DNA of 39,985 nt, taken from assembly GCA_036641395.1 (NCBI GenBank), contig JAVWEY010000011.1, positions 1-39,985 on the forward strand, written 5' to 3'. A program made the position numbers and the translations under genes. Under the pieces are notes generated by a model. It searched no databases and was not told where the DNA came from. It was given only the letters and a program-made list of their open reading frames with translations. The DNA comes from JAVXTH01 sp036641395 (lineage in GTDB: Bacteria > Bacillota_I > Bacilli_A > Erysipelotrichales > Erysipelotrichaceae). Positions 15,532-24,310 of the stretch are shown in pieces (within the stretch, counting starts at the first letter, position 1; each line of letters opens with the position of its first letter).

Positions 15532-17108
15532 GAAGGAATGATATCCCATGTACCTTTTGTTTCAAATGTTTTAAGACGAAGCGATGCATTGCTTACAATA
15601 TCTTTACGATAACCTAATAGGTTTAATAAGGCAATGGCATTTCTTGAAGTAGATGGCCCTTTATGAATCTTATAATCAAAACTCATTTTTTCACCTTTCA
15701 TACTTTCACGGAAATGATAGTTGGCATATTCATCTTCTAATAATTTTGTTAATTCAATATCGTGGGTAGCTCCTAAAACAATACAATTCTGATTGGCAAA
15801 TGTTTTAAGGATTTCACTACTAGCAGCGATTCGCTCCAAAGTATTAGTGCCTTTTAGTATTTCATCAATGATACATAAAGTAGGTACTTCATCATTGATA
15901 GCATCCATCATTCTCTTCAATGATTTGATTTCAGTAACAAAGTAACTCTCTTGGGCAAAGATATTATCACGTAGAGCCATAGAAGTAATGATTTGGAAGT
16001 AACTAGCTTCATAATCAACACAGAATACAAAGTGGAAACTTTGAGCAAATAAAGCATTGATTGCTACCATTTTTAAGTAAGAAGATTTACCAGTAGCGTT
16101 GGATCCAGTAATTAAACGATTCTCATAAATATCAACATCATTTTCAATTGCATTATGAATCATTGGATGAACCATCTTTCTAGCATTTATATGAATCTTA
16201 GTATCTTTTTCATTTAATTTAAGCTTTGGGTTAGCTTTCATCTTTACTTGATAAGAAGCAGCAGCAATTAATGCATCTAATTCACCAACACACATGATAG
16301 CCTTTTTAACGTCATCAGCGTGTTCAAATATGTTCTGTGCATACTTATCAAAATTAAGTGCTTCTCTTTGTAAGATGAAGTTTGTGAGGCCGGTAAGTGC
16401 CTTATCACTATCAAAGTAATCTAATGCGGAAGTACTACGAACTTTATGAAGATTATTAGACAATGCTTGCATCTTATTCGACATATCATCTAAACCAGTA
16501 AAATCTAATTTTGCTAATTGATGTAATGCATTTACATGAGCGATACAATAAACTAATGCATCAATTTGTTCACTTAATTCTTTATGTAAATAAAAAGAAC
16601 GAAAGATATTTAAAACTAATAAAATAATAGCCGGAATTATCATAATTTTAATGAAAGGAATTAAAACGATTGATAAAACACATAATAGAATGGAAACTAG
16701 TGTAATCTTTCTTCTTAAAGGATTTGAAATAGAAGCCTTTAATACATATTCCATACGATCCTGATAACGTTTATCAATATTAAACAAAATTAATTTAACT
16801 TGTTCACGTTCTTCTGGATATTTGATCGCCCAATCCATAATATCACGACGCTGTTTTAATTCATTATTGCTCATACAAGGAGTTCGAAGCATTTGATATA
16901 AAGCAAAATCTCCACCATTACTTAAAGTAGAATTCATATGAAGAAAGACTTTATCAAGTTCTAAATCATTCCATGTAATATCATCAATACTACAAGTTCT
17001 ATCTGCATAATAAGGATATTGCCCCTTAATAATATCAAATTGATCCTGACTCATTGCGAATAAAGGTTCATTACCCCAAATATCTTCTAAAAAAGGTTGC
17101 GATTTCAT
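15528..17108 (-). CDS. MutS-like ATPase with membrane segments (second of a tandem pair)
   Basis: 526 residues. The C-terminal third carries the MutS ATPase core: Walker A GSNATGKSS near residue 335, Walker B CIIDEILKGTN, and GATHDIELT, the equivalents of MutS domain V. Upstream is a helical core-like region beginning ITWNDLELDKVFLHMN, interrupted at about 135-172 by two hydrophobic helices. The mismatch-reading domain I of MutS is absent, so this is not a mismatch repair protein. Starts at the ATG at 17108 after AGAGGTG, overlapping the upstream gene's stop (ATGA). It probably forms a heterodimer with its neighbour (inference, by analogy to MutS family dimers). Role unknown. Confidence 0.85.
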   Translation of the reverse strand: MKSQPFLEDIWGNEPLFAMSQDQFDIIKGQYPYYADRTCSIDDITWNDLELDKVFLHMNSTLSNGGDFALYQMLRTPCMSNNELKQRRDIMDWAIKYPEEREQVKLILFNIDKRYQDRMEYVLKASISNPLRRKITLVSILLCVLSIVLIPFIKIMIIPAIILLVLNIFRSFYLHKELSEQIDALVYCIAHVNALHQLAKLDFTGLDDMSNKMQALSNNLHKVRSTSALDYFDSDKALTGLTNFILQREALNFDKYAQNIFEHADDVKKAIMCVGELDALIAAASYQVKMKANPKLKLNEKDTKIHINARKMVHPMIHNAIENDVDIYENRLITGSNATGKSSYLKMVAINALFAQSFHFVFCVDYEASYFQIITSMALRDNIFAQESYFVTEIKSLKRMMDAINDEVPTLCIIDEILKGTNTLERIAASSEILKTFANQNCIVLGATHDIELTKLLEDEYANYHFRESMKGEKMSFDYKIHKGPSTSRNAIALLNLLGYRKDIVSNASLRLKTFETKGTWDIIPS

Positions 17109-18760
17109 GCTTTCACCTCTTTCTTCCAAATTCCTGTTTTCTCAAAACAAGATAATCGTTGATCGGCATTCTCGATAATTTTTTGATCATAACCTAGAAT
17201 CTTAAGCAATGCAATGGCATTACGAGAATCACTTGGTCCATCTTTTAATTTATAATCAAATAACATTTTATTATCTTTCACCGTTTCATTAAAATGAACA
17301 TTTGTATATTTATTTTTTAATATCTTAGTTAATTCAATATCATGAGTTGCCCCTAAGGTTATGGTATTATTAGTACATAAGCAATCTAATATTTCACTTG
17401 CCGCAGCAATTCGCTCATTTGTGTTTGTCCCTCTTAATATTTCATCAATCATACATAACTTAGGAACATCTTTACTGCTTGTTTCTAAGATTCTTTTAAT
17501 TGCTTTTATTTCACTAATAAAATAACTATCACCATCATCAATCGAATCACGAAGTGACATAGATGTGCAAATTCTAAAGAAACATGCTTTATAATCAGTT
17601 GCGAAGGCGAAACCAAAACTTTGGGCAAAGATTGCATTTAAGGCAACCATTTTCAAGAAAGTAGATTTTCCAGATGCATTTGAACCAGAAATCAATAAGT
17701 TTTTAGTGATACAAACATCATTGCTAACCGGATTTAAAATCATCGGATGACTCATATTATGAGCATTAATTTCCACATCGTTTGTAGTTGTCGTTTCACA
17801 ATAAGTAGGATGTGCATGTTGGAAGGATACAACAGCATAAGCAGCATCGATTTTCCCAAGTATTTCAACACATTTCATAATTGTATCTTTCTTAGCACGC
17901 ATGCTTGCTTCTAAACGAGCATAAGATATCGCTTCACCTAAAAAGCATTGAGATACAACTAACATAATTAAACCTCCACCATTCATAAAGTTCTCTAATA
18001 AGGAATTGTGAATGTGTGAGAGTTCATTTGATATTTGATCGACTTCAAATAAATCTTTAACCTCTTGATCCATATTCGATCGATTTAGGGCATGAAGTGC
18101 TTCTACATAATGAAGCAAATATAAGAGTGTTTGTGATTTTGCACCTACTTTTTTTTCAATGCTACTAGCACGAATACAGTTTGTAACTCCAATAATAAAG
18201 ACAAAAGGAATAAAGGTCGGAACAAAGATAGAAGCGATTAAAGATATTAATAAACCACAAGCTAATATATTATTAATAGCTGCATTAACATCAACTGTAT
18301 TTAACCATGCATTTTCCCATTCAATTTCACTTCTTCTAGAAATTCTAGCTAAGATTTCTTGAATTTGGTTACGTGCTATATCATTATTCTTCAACATGTT
18401 CATAATCTTTTTACGCTTCTTTAATGCATTTTCATTCATTAATGGATAACGTAAGAATCGATATAGTTCTACATCACCACTACTAGTAGCACAATAGTTC
18501 ATTTGCTGATAGAGTGCATCCATATCTAAATCATTCCATGTAATTGCATCAATTTCACTTTCATAAGGAAGAAGTTGCTTTTCACTTCTGCGACGGATGT
18601 ATTTCACATCTTCTAATAATAGTGTTTCGTGTTCCCATTTACCCCACTCAGCATGGAATAGTGCTAAACCTTTTCGTTTCTTAATAATTTGATTAAAAAA
18701 GTCGATGATTTCAATAATAGCGATAATTAAAATAATTGATAAGTATAGTACAATTTCCAT
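17105..18760 (-). CDS. MutS-like ATPase with membrane segments (first of a tandem pair)
   Basis: 551 residues. An N-terminal transmembrane helix (about 2-20) and a further hydrophobic hairpin at about 168-200 anchor it. The MutS-like core starts at ITWNDLDMDALYQQMN, and the ATPase has Walker A GSNASGKST, Walker B CMIDEILRGTN and GATHDIELT. It resembles its downstream partner along its length, pointing to tandem duplication, but has diverged well beyond recent copying. No mismatch-binding or Smr nuclease domain is present. It heads a two-gene operon with a good promoter at 18788-18816. Confidence 0.85.
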   Translation of the reverse strand: MEIVLYLSIILIIAIIEIIDFFNQIIKKRKGLALFHAEWGKWEHETLLLEDVKYIRRRSEKQLLPYESEIDAITWNDLDMDALYQQMNYCATSSGDVELYRFLRYPLMNENALKKRKKIMNMLKNNDIARNQIQEILARISRRSEIEWENAWLNTVDVNAAINNILACGLLISLIASIFVPTFIPFVFIIGVTNCIRASSIEKKVGAKSQTLLYLLHYVEALHALNRSNMDQEVKDLFEVDQISNELSHIHNSLLENFMNGGGLIMLVVSQCFLGEAISYARLEASMRAKKDTIMKCVEILGKIDAAYAVVSFQHAHPTYCETTTTNDVEINAHNMSHPMILNPVSNDVCITKNLLISGSNASGKSTFLKMVALNAIFAQSFGFAFATDYKACFFRICTSMSLRDSIDDGDSYFISEIKAIKRILETSSKDVPKLCMIDEILRGTNTNERIAAASEILDCLCTNNTITLGATHDIELTKILKNKYTNVHFNETVKDNKMLFDYKLKDGPSDSRNAIALLKILGYDQKIIENADQRLSCFEKTGIWKKEVKA

Positions 18761-18787
18761 AGTTCCACCTCATTATTTCTAATTTAA

Positions 18788-18816
18788 AGGATAAACTAAC
18801 AAAGGATGTCTGTCAA
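18788..18816 (-). promoter_or_regulatory. promoter of the MutS-like operon
   Basis: On the minus strand: a perfect TTGACA (18816-18811), a 17-bp spacer and TATCCT (18793-18788), 28 bases before the start codon. Confidence 0.7.
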
Positions 18817-18901
18817 TTAATAATCAGTTAAGAAATAGGCAAAATAATTGAATATTTTGGTTATTTTATCTTTAACTCTGTTAAATTATTCGATTTTAAT
18901 C

Positions 18902-18907
18902 TATAAT
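18902..18907 (+). promoter_or_regulatory. -10 element of the zinc-ribbon miniprotein genes
   Basis: A perfect TATAAT about 42 bases before the start at 18950. An inverted repeat TTAAC-TCT-GTTAA (18872-18884) sits where the -35 should be and may be an operator; the -35 itself is poor. Confidence 0.45.
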
Positions 18908-18949
18908 AACTAAGTTAAGAGTGATTGATTTTTGATTGGAGGTAGCATT

Positions 18950-19288
18950 ATGATTCGAACTAAGAATAACAAAGTGATAAAAGAAAGATGGATGGAGTTT
19001 TTTATCTTATTAATATTATCCTTACTATGTTTTATATTTGCTTATATTATGAAACAAAAGGATAGCATTACCATGTTTTATGTGGTACTTGGAATTGGGG
19101 TTATCGTTACCGTTCTAACCGTTATTATGTTAGTATATAACATAGGACAACATCGTATTATAAAAGAACATGATCGTGAATTAAGTTTTGAATTAAAGAA
19201 ACAAGGTGGTCGTACTTGTCCTAAATGTGGTGCTCAAATTGGGTTAAATGATTGTGTTTGTAATGGGTGCGGAAGAAAGTTAAAATAG
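18950..19288 (+). CDS. membrane protein with C-terminal zinc ribbon
   Basis: 112 residues from the ATG 6 bases after GGAGGT (a TTG-start extension to 18932 would include that site). Two transmembrane helices (about 16-34 and 42-63) are followed by a basic linker and a C-terminal zinc ribbon CPKCGAQIGLNDCVCNGCG, with CxxC and CxxC pairs. Function unknown. It is followed after 9 bases by a second miniprotein of similar design, and then by mnmG. Confidence 0.7.
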   Translation: MIRTKNNKVIKERWMEFFILLILSLLCFIFAYIMKQKDSITMFYVVLGIGVIVTVLTVIMLVYNIGQHRIIKEHDRELSFELKKQGGRTCPKCGAQIGLNDCVCNGCGRKLK

Positions 19289-19297
19289 GAAATGAAT

Positions 19298-19486
19298 ATG
19301 GGATTTGTAGTAGTTGTAATTATATTAGTTACGATAGGGGTAGCTTATTACTTTATTAATAAAAAGAAATCATATCATGTGGAATTAAATGATAAGATGG
19401 ATGTTTATGATCGTGTTTGCCCTCACTGTCATGAAATGGTTCAGAGTGGAAAGACACATTGTCCCTATTGTGGGGAGAAGTTATAA
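19298..19486 (+). CDS. zinc-ribbon miniprotein with one membrane helix
   Basis: 62 residues. One N-terminal hydrophobic helix (about 2-20), a short basic patch, and a zinc ribbon with CPHC near residue 41 and CPYC near residue 55. The ATG at 19298 is preferred over 19292 because AGGA then lies 7 bases upstream rather than 1. It is cotranscribed with the preceding gene. Such one-helix zinc-ribbon proteins often have no assigned role; no function is proposed. Confidence 0.65.
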   Translation: MGFVVVVIILVTIGVAYYFINKKKSYHVELNDKMDVYDRVCPHCHEMVQSGKTHCPYCGEKL

Positions 19487-19488
19487 AT

Positions 19489-19510
19489 AAGGGATGTTTC
19501 CCTTTTTCTT
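19489..19510 (+). terminator. weak terminator before mnmG
   Basis: AAGGGA (19489-19494) and TCCCTT (19499-19504) followed by TTTCTTT. The short stem suggests partial termination, so mnmG may be reached by readthrough. Confidence 0.5.
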
Positions 19511-19529
19511 TAGAAAAGAGGTGTTATAA

Positions 19530-21383
19530 ATGTATGATTGTTTAGTTATTGGTGGAGGACATGCAGGAATTGAAGCAGCACTTGCTTGTGCTCGTCTACA
19601 TAAAAAAACAGCATTATTATCGATGCATATTAATATGATTGGTACGATGCCTTGTAATCCTAGTATTGGCGGTCCTGCCAAAGGTGTTGTCGTACGTGAA
19701 ATTGATGCATTAGGTGGTGCAATGGGTAAGGCAGGAGATGCTACCGCAATTCAATTTAAAATGTTAAATACGACCAAAGGACCAGGTGTTCAGTGTTTAA
19801 GAGTACAATCCGATAAATTAGCTTATGCAAAATACATGCAAGAATTAGTTTTACATCAAGAGAACTTAGATGTAATTGAAGCTATTGTGGAGAAGATATT
19901 AGTTGAAGATAAGCGTGTAAAAGGTATTGAGTTACAAGATGGTAGCATTATCGATACGAAAATGATTATCCTTACAAGTGGTACTTTTATGACAAGTAAG
20001 GTTATGGTTGGTCATACCTTTGAATATAGTGGGCCTGATCATGAACCAACAACAAAGAATCTATCTCAATCACTTCGTGATATGGGAATTAAGACATTTC
20101 GTCTAAAGACGGGAACTCCGGCAAGAGTAAAAACAGAGTCAATTGATTTTACTAAAACGGAAATACAACCAGGAAGTGATATGTTTGTATCTTTTTCTTA
20201 TGATACAAAAAAAATCTTGCCAATTGAACAACAAGAAGTTTGTTACTTAACCCATACAACACCTAAAACGCATAAAATTATCCGTGATAACTTGACAAAG
20301 TCGGCGATGTATTCAGGTTTAGTAGAAGGGGTTGGTCCTCGTTATTGTCCTTCGATTGAAGATAAACTAGTGCGCTTTGCGGACAAAGAGCGTCATCAAT
20401 TATTCTTGGAACCTGAAAGCCTAAGTTTAGATACAACCTATGTACAAGGCTTTTCAACTTCAATGCCACATGATGTCCAAGAAGCAATGGTTCATAGTTT
20501 ACCAGGACTAGAGAACTGTGTGATTGAGAAATATGCTTATGCAATTGAATATGATGCAATTGATCCTTTACAGTGTAAAGCAAGTCTAGAGAATAAAATA
20601 ATTGAAAATTTATTCACAGCAGGTCAAATTAATGGCACAAGTGGTTATGAAGAAGCGGCAGCACAAGGGCTTATGGCAGGCATTAACGCCGTAAATAAAT
20701 TAAATCATCATGAACCATTAATCTTAAAAAGAGATGAAGCTTATATTGGGGTTATGATTGATGATTTGGTAACGAAAGGTACAAAAGAGCCATATCGTTT
20801 GCTTACATCACGTGCAGAATATCGACTATTAATGCGACATGATAATGCTGATACTAGATTAAGTGAATATGGGCATGATATAGGATTAGTAAGTGATGAA
20901 AAGATTGAATGTTTTAGAAAGAAACAAGAACAGATAATGGAAACAATAAAACAGTTGGATCATCTTCGCTTTGCAGGTAAAGATGATGTGAATGAATATT
21001 TAATTGAAATGGGATATGAAAAACTAAGTGAAGGAATAAGCGCAAAAGAATTGCTTAGAAGACCGCATCTAAGAATGAAGCAGTTAATGAAATACCTACC
21101 ATTTGATATTAGTGAAGAAGTCGCAAATCGTGTTGAAATTGAAGTTAAATATGAAGGATATATTAATAAAGCTAGAAGAGATGCGAAACATTTACATCAA
21201 TTAGAAGCACTTAAAATACCGGAAACAATCGATTATCAATCAATTGAACATTTATCTTTAGAGGCTAGACAAAAACTAGCATTAGTTATGCCGCTTACAA
21301 TGGGTCAAGCATCTCGTATTAGTGGTGTAAACCCCTCTGATATTGCGGTATTAGCTGTATATCTTGAGCAGAGAAATCGCTAA
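19530..21383 (+). CDS. mnmG: tRNA uridine 5-carboxymethylaminomethyl modification enzyme MnmG (GidA)
   Basis: With MnmE it modifies the wobble uridine (U34) of several tRNAs. 617 residues: the FAD-binding GGGHAGIEAALACARL at the N-terminus, the family motifs PCNPSIGGPAKG and TGTPARV, EEAAAQGLMAGINA in the FAD domain, SRAEYRLLMRHDNADTRL, and the helical C-terminal domain that contacts MnmE and tRNA. The start follows AAAGAGG. In many Firmicutes mnmG sits between mnmE and rsmG at the origin; here rsmG is 12 kb away, so the classical cluster has been split. Confidence 0.97.
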   Translation: MYDCLVIGGGHAGIEAALACARLHKKTALLSMHINMIGTMPCNPSIGGPAKGVVVREIDALGGAMGKAGDATAIQFKMLNTTKGPGVQCLRVQSDKLAYAKYMQELVLHQENLDVIEAIVEKILVEDKRVKGIELQDGSIIDTKMIILTSGTFMTSKVMVGHTFEYSGPDHEPTTKNLSQSLRDMGIKTFRLKTGTPARVKTESIDFTKTEIQPGSDMFVSFSYDTKKILPIEQQEVCYLTHTTPKTHKIIRDNLTKSAMYSGLVEGVGPRYCPSIEDKLVRFADKERHQLFLEPESLSLDTTYVQGFSTSMPHDVQEAMVHSLPGLENCVIEKYAYAIEYDAIDPLQCKASLENKIIENLFTAGQINGTSGYEEAAAQGLMAGINAVNKLNHHEPLILKRDEAYIGVMIDDLVTKGTKEPYRLLTSRAEYRLLMRHDNADTRLSEYGHDIGLVSDEKIECFRKKQEQIMETIKQLDHLRFAGKDDVNEYLIEMGYEKLSEGISAKELLRRPHLRMKQLMKYLPFDISEEVANRVEIEVKYEGYINKARRDAKHLHQLEALKIPETIDYQSIEHLSLEARQKLALVMPLTMGQASRISGVNPSDIAVLAVYLEQRNR

Positions 21384-21435
21384 GTAACAGATATTCTTAA
21401 TGAGTATCTGTTAGAGTATAATTTTATATATCTAA

Positions 21436-21475
21436 AAAAAGCGCTCTATTACTTATTGTAATAGAACGTTTTTAA
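21436..21475. terminator. bidirectional terminator between mnmG and the DtxR-type gene
   Basis: TCTATTAC (21445-21452) pairs with GTAATAGA (21458-21465) and the stem continues outwards with GC/GC after one mismatch; A7 and T5 flank it, giving U runs on both strands. A second inverted repeat (AACAGATA/TATCTGTT, about 21387-21413) just upstream lacks a T run. Confidence 0.78.
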
Positions 21476-21811
21476 TTTCTCAAATGTTTCTTCACTAATA
21501 ACATGTTCGAATTTACAAGCATCTTCTTCAGCTTGGGTATCAGACACATGTAAGATATCAATAAGGAAGGATCGAATCAGTTTATGACGATTGAATACTT
21601 TGTTCGCTTCTTCTCTTCCTTTTGGGGTTAAATGAATATCACCATAAATTTCTTGGGTAATATAGCCATGTTCTTTTAAAATACTCATTGCTTTATTAAC
21701 ACTTGGTTTAGAAACATCTAACATCTTGGCAACATCAACACAACGGATTTTACCTTGTTCCTCTAATTGTAGTAAACATTCTAAATAGTCTTCACTGGAT
21801 TGTCCTAACAT
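21449..21811 (-). CDS. DtxR/MntR-family metal-dependent transcriptional regulator
   Basis: 120 residues, the short MntR-like form without the SH3 domain of DtxR. The N-terminal winged helix (DYLECLLQL, VDVAKMLDVSKPSVNKAMSIL, GYI, IHLTPKGREEA) is complete, and the dimerisation/metal region contains AEEDACKFEHVIS, the conserved motif carrying metal ligands. It probably represses manganese or iron uptake genes when the metal is abundant; no transporter gene lies nearby. It is the second gene of a two-gene operon, 4 bases after the Spx/ArsC-type gene, with its binding site overlapping that gene's stop. Confidence 0.9.
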   Translation of the reverse strand: MLGQSSEDYLECLLQLEEQGKIRCVDVAKMLDVSKPSVNKAMSILKEHGYITQEIYGDIHLTPKGREEANKVFNRHKLIRSFLIDILHVSDTQAEEDACKFEHVISEETFEKLKTFYYNK

Positions 21812-21815
21812 ATAC

Positions 21816-22169
21816 TTACCTCACTTTATCATAAGTATCTTGATTATAACCAAGAATTACTTTTTCTTTACTAATTAATAACGGTCTTTTTATCAGCATT
21901 CCATTGCTTGCCAATAATGAAATCTTTTCATCGGTTGTCATGGAATCTAATTTATCTTTTAAATGTAATTCTTTATATACATTTCCTGATGTATTAAAGA
22001 ACTTTTTAATATCTAATTCACTTAAAATAAGCCAATCATTTAATTCTTTAATCGTTGGAGGATCTTCAACAATATGGCGGGCTTTATATTGAATTCCCAT
22101 TTTGTTTAAATGTTTCTTGGCATTACGACAAGTACTACATGGTGGATATTCAATGAATAAATATTCCAT
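21816..22169 (-). CDS. ArsC/Spx/MgsR-family protein
   Basis: 117 residues from the ATG at 22169, which follows AAGGAAGTG. A thioredoxin-fold protein with the N-terminal CSTC redox pair (YPPCSTCRNAKKHL) and the C-terminal KRPLLISKEKVILGY that ends the ArsC/Spx fold. The length and CxxC fit both Spx/MgsR-type regulators that bind RNA polymerase and YffB-like reductases; the sequence cannot separate these. The gene is paired with a DtxR/MntR-type regulator, which would suit a role in metal or redox stress. Confidence 0.88.
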   Translation of the reverse strand: MEYLFIEYPPCSTCRNAKKHLNKMGIQYKARHIVEDPPTIKELNDWLILSELDIKKFFNTSGNVYKELHLKDKLDSMTTDEKISLLASNGMLIKRPLLISKEKVILGYNQDTYDKVR

Positions 22170-22263
22170 ATCATCACTTCCTTTCGTATATGATACCCTA
22201 TTTGGATTAGAAAAGAAACCAATAAGCAATTAGGAAGTGAACAAAAAAGGTAAATTAACGTAC

Positions 22264-22292
22264 TTGCAATTGATTCATATATATGGTTTAAT
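22264..22292 (+). promoter_or_regulatory. promoter of the S-box-metK transcript
   Basis: TTGCAA (22264-22269), a 17-bp spacer and TTTAAT (22287-22292), placing the start near 22299 at the edge of the aptamer. Confidence 0.65.
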
Positions 22293-22301
22293 AGTGTTGC
22301 C

Positions 22302-22449
22302 TTTTTTATCAAGAGACGGGGTAGAGAGTCAGCTCTATAATCCCGCACCAACCTGCATGGCAAGGTGGTAATGCTGACAGCGATAAGAGATCAATGAAGT
22401 AATTTTTTGAACTGTCTTTGTCTACTTACGCAAAAAGGCAGTTTTTTAT
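22302..22449 (+). promoter_or_regulatory. SAM riboswitch (S-box, SAM-I type) of metK
   Basis: P1 pairs TTTTATC (to 22310) with GATAAGA (from 22382). The AAGAGA after P1, the P3 hairpin GAG-AGTCAG-CTC, and CACCAACC ... GGTGGTAATGCTGACAGC correspond to the conserved S-box core (GCAACC and GGTGCTAA regions), with some deviations from consensus. The terminator is AACTGTCTTT (22410-22419) with AAAGGCAGTT (22434-22443) plus T run. GCGATAAG of the P1 3' strand can pair with CTTACGC (22425-22431) of the terminator loop, giving a plausible antiterminator. High SAM should stop metK transcription. Confidence 0.88.
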
Positions 22450-22471
22450 ATGAAGAAAGCGAGGAATTATA

Positions 22472-23566
22472 ATGAAAAACTACATTTTCACATCAGAAAG
22501 TATTACCGAAGGACATCCAGATAAAATCTGTGATCGCATTGCAGATTCCATTTTAGATGAAGCATTAAGACAGGATCCACATAGTAATATGGCAGTAGAA
22601 GCAACAATTAAAGATGATTTTGTATTGATATACGGAGAAGCAAATACATCTGCTAATATCGATTATGAAAAGATTACAAAAGATACGATTAAAGATATTG
22701 GTTATGAAGAAGAATATCATGTTATGGTGAAGGTACGAGTTCAATCCCCTGAGATTCATAATGCAGTTGTTGGTGGAGAACATATGGGTGCTGGAGATCA
22801 AGGAATTATGTTTGGTTACGCTTGTAATGAAACGAAGACTTTTATGCCTGCTCCGATTCATTTCGCTCATGTGCTTGCGAAACGCTTAAGTGATGTTAGA
22901 AGAATCCATCCAACTATTTTAAAACCTGATGGGAAAACACAGGTGAGTGTTGAATATGAGAATGGTCAAGTGAAGAGAATTGATACGATTTTAGTTTCAA
23001 CTCAACATGCAGCAAATGTGACACAACAAACGATCGCTCAATTAGTTATGGATGAAGTAATTAATCCGATGATTGATGCTAGTTTAGTTGATGAAGATAC
23101 CAAATACTTAATCAATCCAAGTGGAAGTTTTGTAGTAGGTGGTTCTTTTGGTGATAGTGGTACAACTGGAAGAAAGATTGTAGTTGATACGTATGGCGGA
23201 ATGGGTAGAATTGGTGGAGGATGTTTCTCTAGTAAAGATCCAAGTAAAGTCGATCGTAGTGCTGCTTATTATTCTCGTTATGTCGCAAAGAACATCGTTG
23301 CTCATGGCTTAGCAGACCGTTGTGAAATCCAACTTGCATATGCAATTGGTAAAGATCAACCAGTATCGCTAATGATTGATACCTTTGATACTAACCATAT
23401 TTCAAATGAAGAAATTGAAGAAATAGTAGCACGTAACTTTGATTTCAGTGTGGCAAATATTATTAATGAATTAGATTTATGTAAACCTATCTATAAAGAA
23501 ACTTCTTGTTATGGACATTTTGGTAGAAGCCAATTTCCTTGGGAAAAAATAATTAATTTAAAATAA
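22472..23566 (+). CDS. metK: S-adenosylmethionine synthetase
   Basis: Makes SAM from methionine and ATP. 364 residues, somewhat shorter than the usual 380-400. Motifs: ITEGHPDKICDRIADSILD (methionine and ATP binding), GAGDQGIMFGYACNET, and GGSFGDSGTTGRKIVVDTYGG, together with GGGCFSSKDPSKVDRSAAY. It starts after GCGAGGAATTATA and is controlled by the S-box directly upstream. With luxS at 2898 it represents two steps of the methyl cycle in this window. Confidence 0.97.
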   Translation: MKNYIFTSESITEGHPDKICDRIADSILDEALRQDPHSNMAVEATIKDDFVLIYGEANTSANIDYEKITKDTIKDIGYEEEYHVMVKVRVQSPEIHNAVVGGEHMGAGDQGIMFGYACNETKTFMPAPIHFAHVLAKRLSDVRRIHPTILKPDGKTQVSVEYENGQVKRIDTILVSTQHAANVTQQTIAQLVMDEVINPMIDASLVDEDTKYLINPSGSFVVGGSFGDSGTTGRKIVVDTYGGMGRIGGGCFSSKDPSKVDRSAAYYSRYVAKNIVAHGLADRCEIQLAYAIGKDQPVSLMIDTFDTNHISNEEIEEIVARNFDFSVANIINELDLCKPIYKETSCYGHFGRSQFPWEKIINLK

Positions 23567-23574
23567 AGAAAAAT

Positions 23575-23618
23575 GTTATGAGTTATCCTTTTATTTAAGG
23601 ATGATTTATAACTTTTTT
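23575..23618 (+). terminator. metK terminator
   Basis: GTTAT and ATCCTT on the left arm pair with AAGGAT and ATAAC on the right arm across a small internal loop, ending in T7 (23612-23619). Confidence 0.7.
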
Positions 23619-23776
23619 TATGAAATCATTGATATTTAAAGAATAATAACGATTTGTTTTAGTATTAAAGAAGATAAAATGGTAAGGGTTCCTAAAATGA
23701 CAATAAATGCTTAAAAAAGGTTTGCAATCTTATCCTAAGCATGTTTCAATATAGTTAGCGTTCAAGGAGGCAAATG

Positions 23777-24232
23777 ATGAATAAGATAAAACTTATAGAT
23801 CATAATCAATTGGAACAAGCGTTACATCTTGTTCTAGGAGTCTACGATGAATTTGTTGGGGGAACTTCTTCAAAACAAGGAAATACTTCTTTTTATGAAT
23901 ATTGTAATCTTGAGAAAGTAAGAAAACAAATTGAAAATAAAGAGATGATTATGTGGGGATATTATCAAGATGAATTAATTGGTGTAACTGCCTTGATAAA
24001 AGAACATGTAGGTTTATTGTTTGTTAATAAGCAATACCACAATCAAGGAATAGGTAGAGCTTTATTAGAAGTAGCTAAAAAACAATGCATTGTTGATGGT
24101 TATCAAGAAATATCAATTAATGCACTACCTTATGCCGTTGATATTTATCATCATATTGGCTTTGTTGATACGGATAAGATTCAAAATAAAGATGGAATTG
24201 TTTATACGCCAATGCGGATGTTTTTAATGTAA
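23777..24232 (+). CDS. GNAT-family N-acetyltransferase
   Basis: 151 residues from the second of two adjacent ATGs, since AAGGAGG lies 6 bases before it. The acetyl-CoA-binding motif A is NKQYHNQGIGRALLEVAKK (pattern Q-x-x-G-x-G), preceded by the strand GVTALIKEHVGLLFV and followed by INALPYAVDIYHHIGF. The protein acceptor or small molecule acceptor cannot be told. It stands alone between two terminators. Confidence 0.88.
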   Translation: MNKIKLIDHNQLEQALHLVLGVYDEFVGGTSSKQGNTSFYEYCNLEKVRKQIENKEMIMWGYYQDELIGVTALIKEHVGLLFVNKQYHNQGIGRALLEVAKKQCIVDGYQEISINALPYAVDIYHHIGFVDTDKIQNKDGIVYTPMRMFLM

Positions 24233-24236
24233 TTAA

Positions 24237-24285
24237 AAATAGTAGAGTAATTATCTTATTAGGTAAAGATTCTACTATTTCTTAT
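24237..24285 (+). terminator. terminator after the GNAT gene
   Basis: AAATAGTAGAGT (24237-24248) pairs with ATTCTACTATTT (24269-24280) with one G-U pair; the T-rich TTTCTTATTTT follows. Confidence 0.72.
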
Positions 24286-24310
24286 TTTAATAAAAAAGGA
24301 GAATGAGAAA

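Noticed and set aside
15528..18760. DNA mismatch repair mutS or mutS2
   Set aside because: Neither protein has the mismatch-binding domain or the Smr nuclease domain, and both contain membrane helices.
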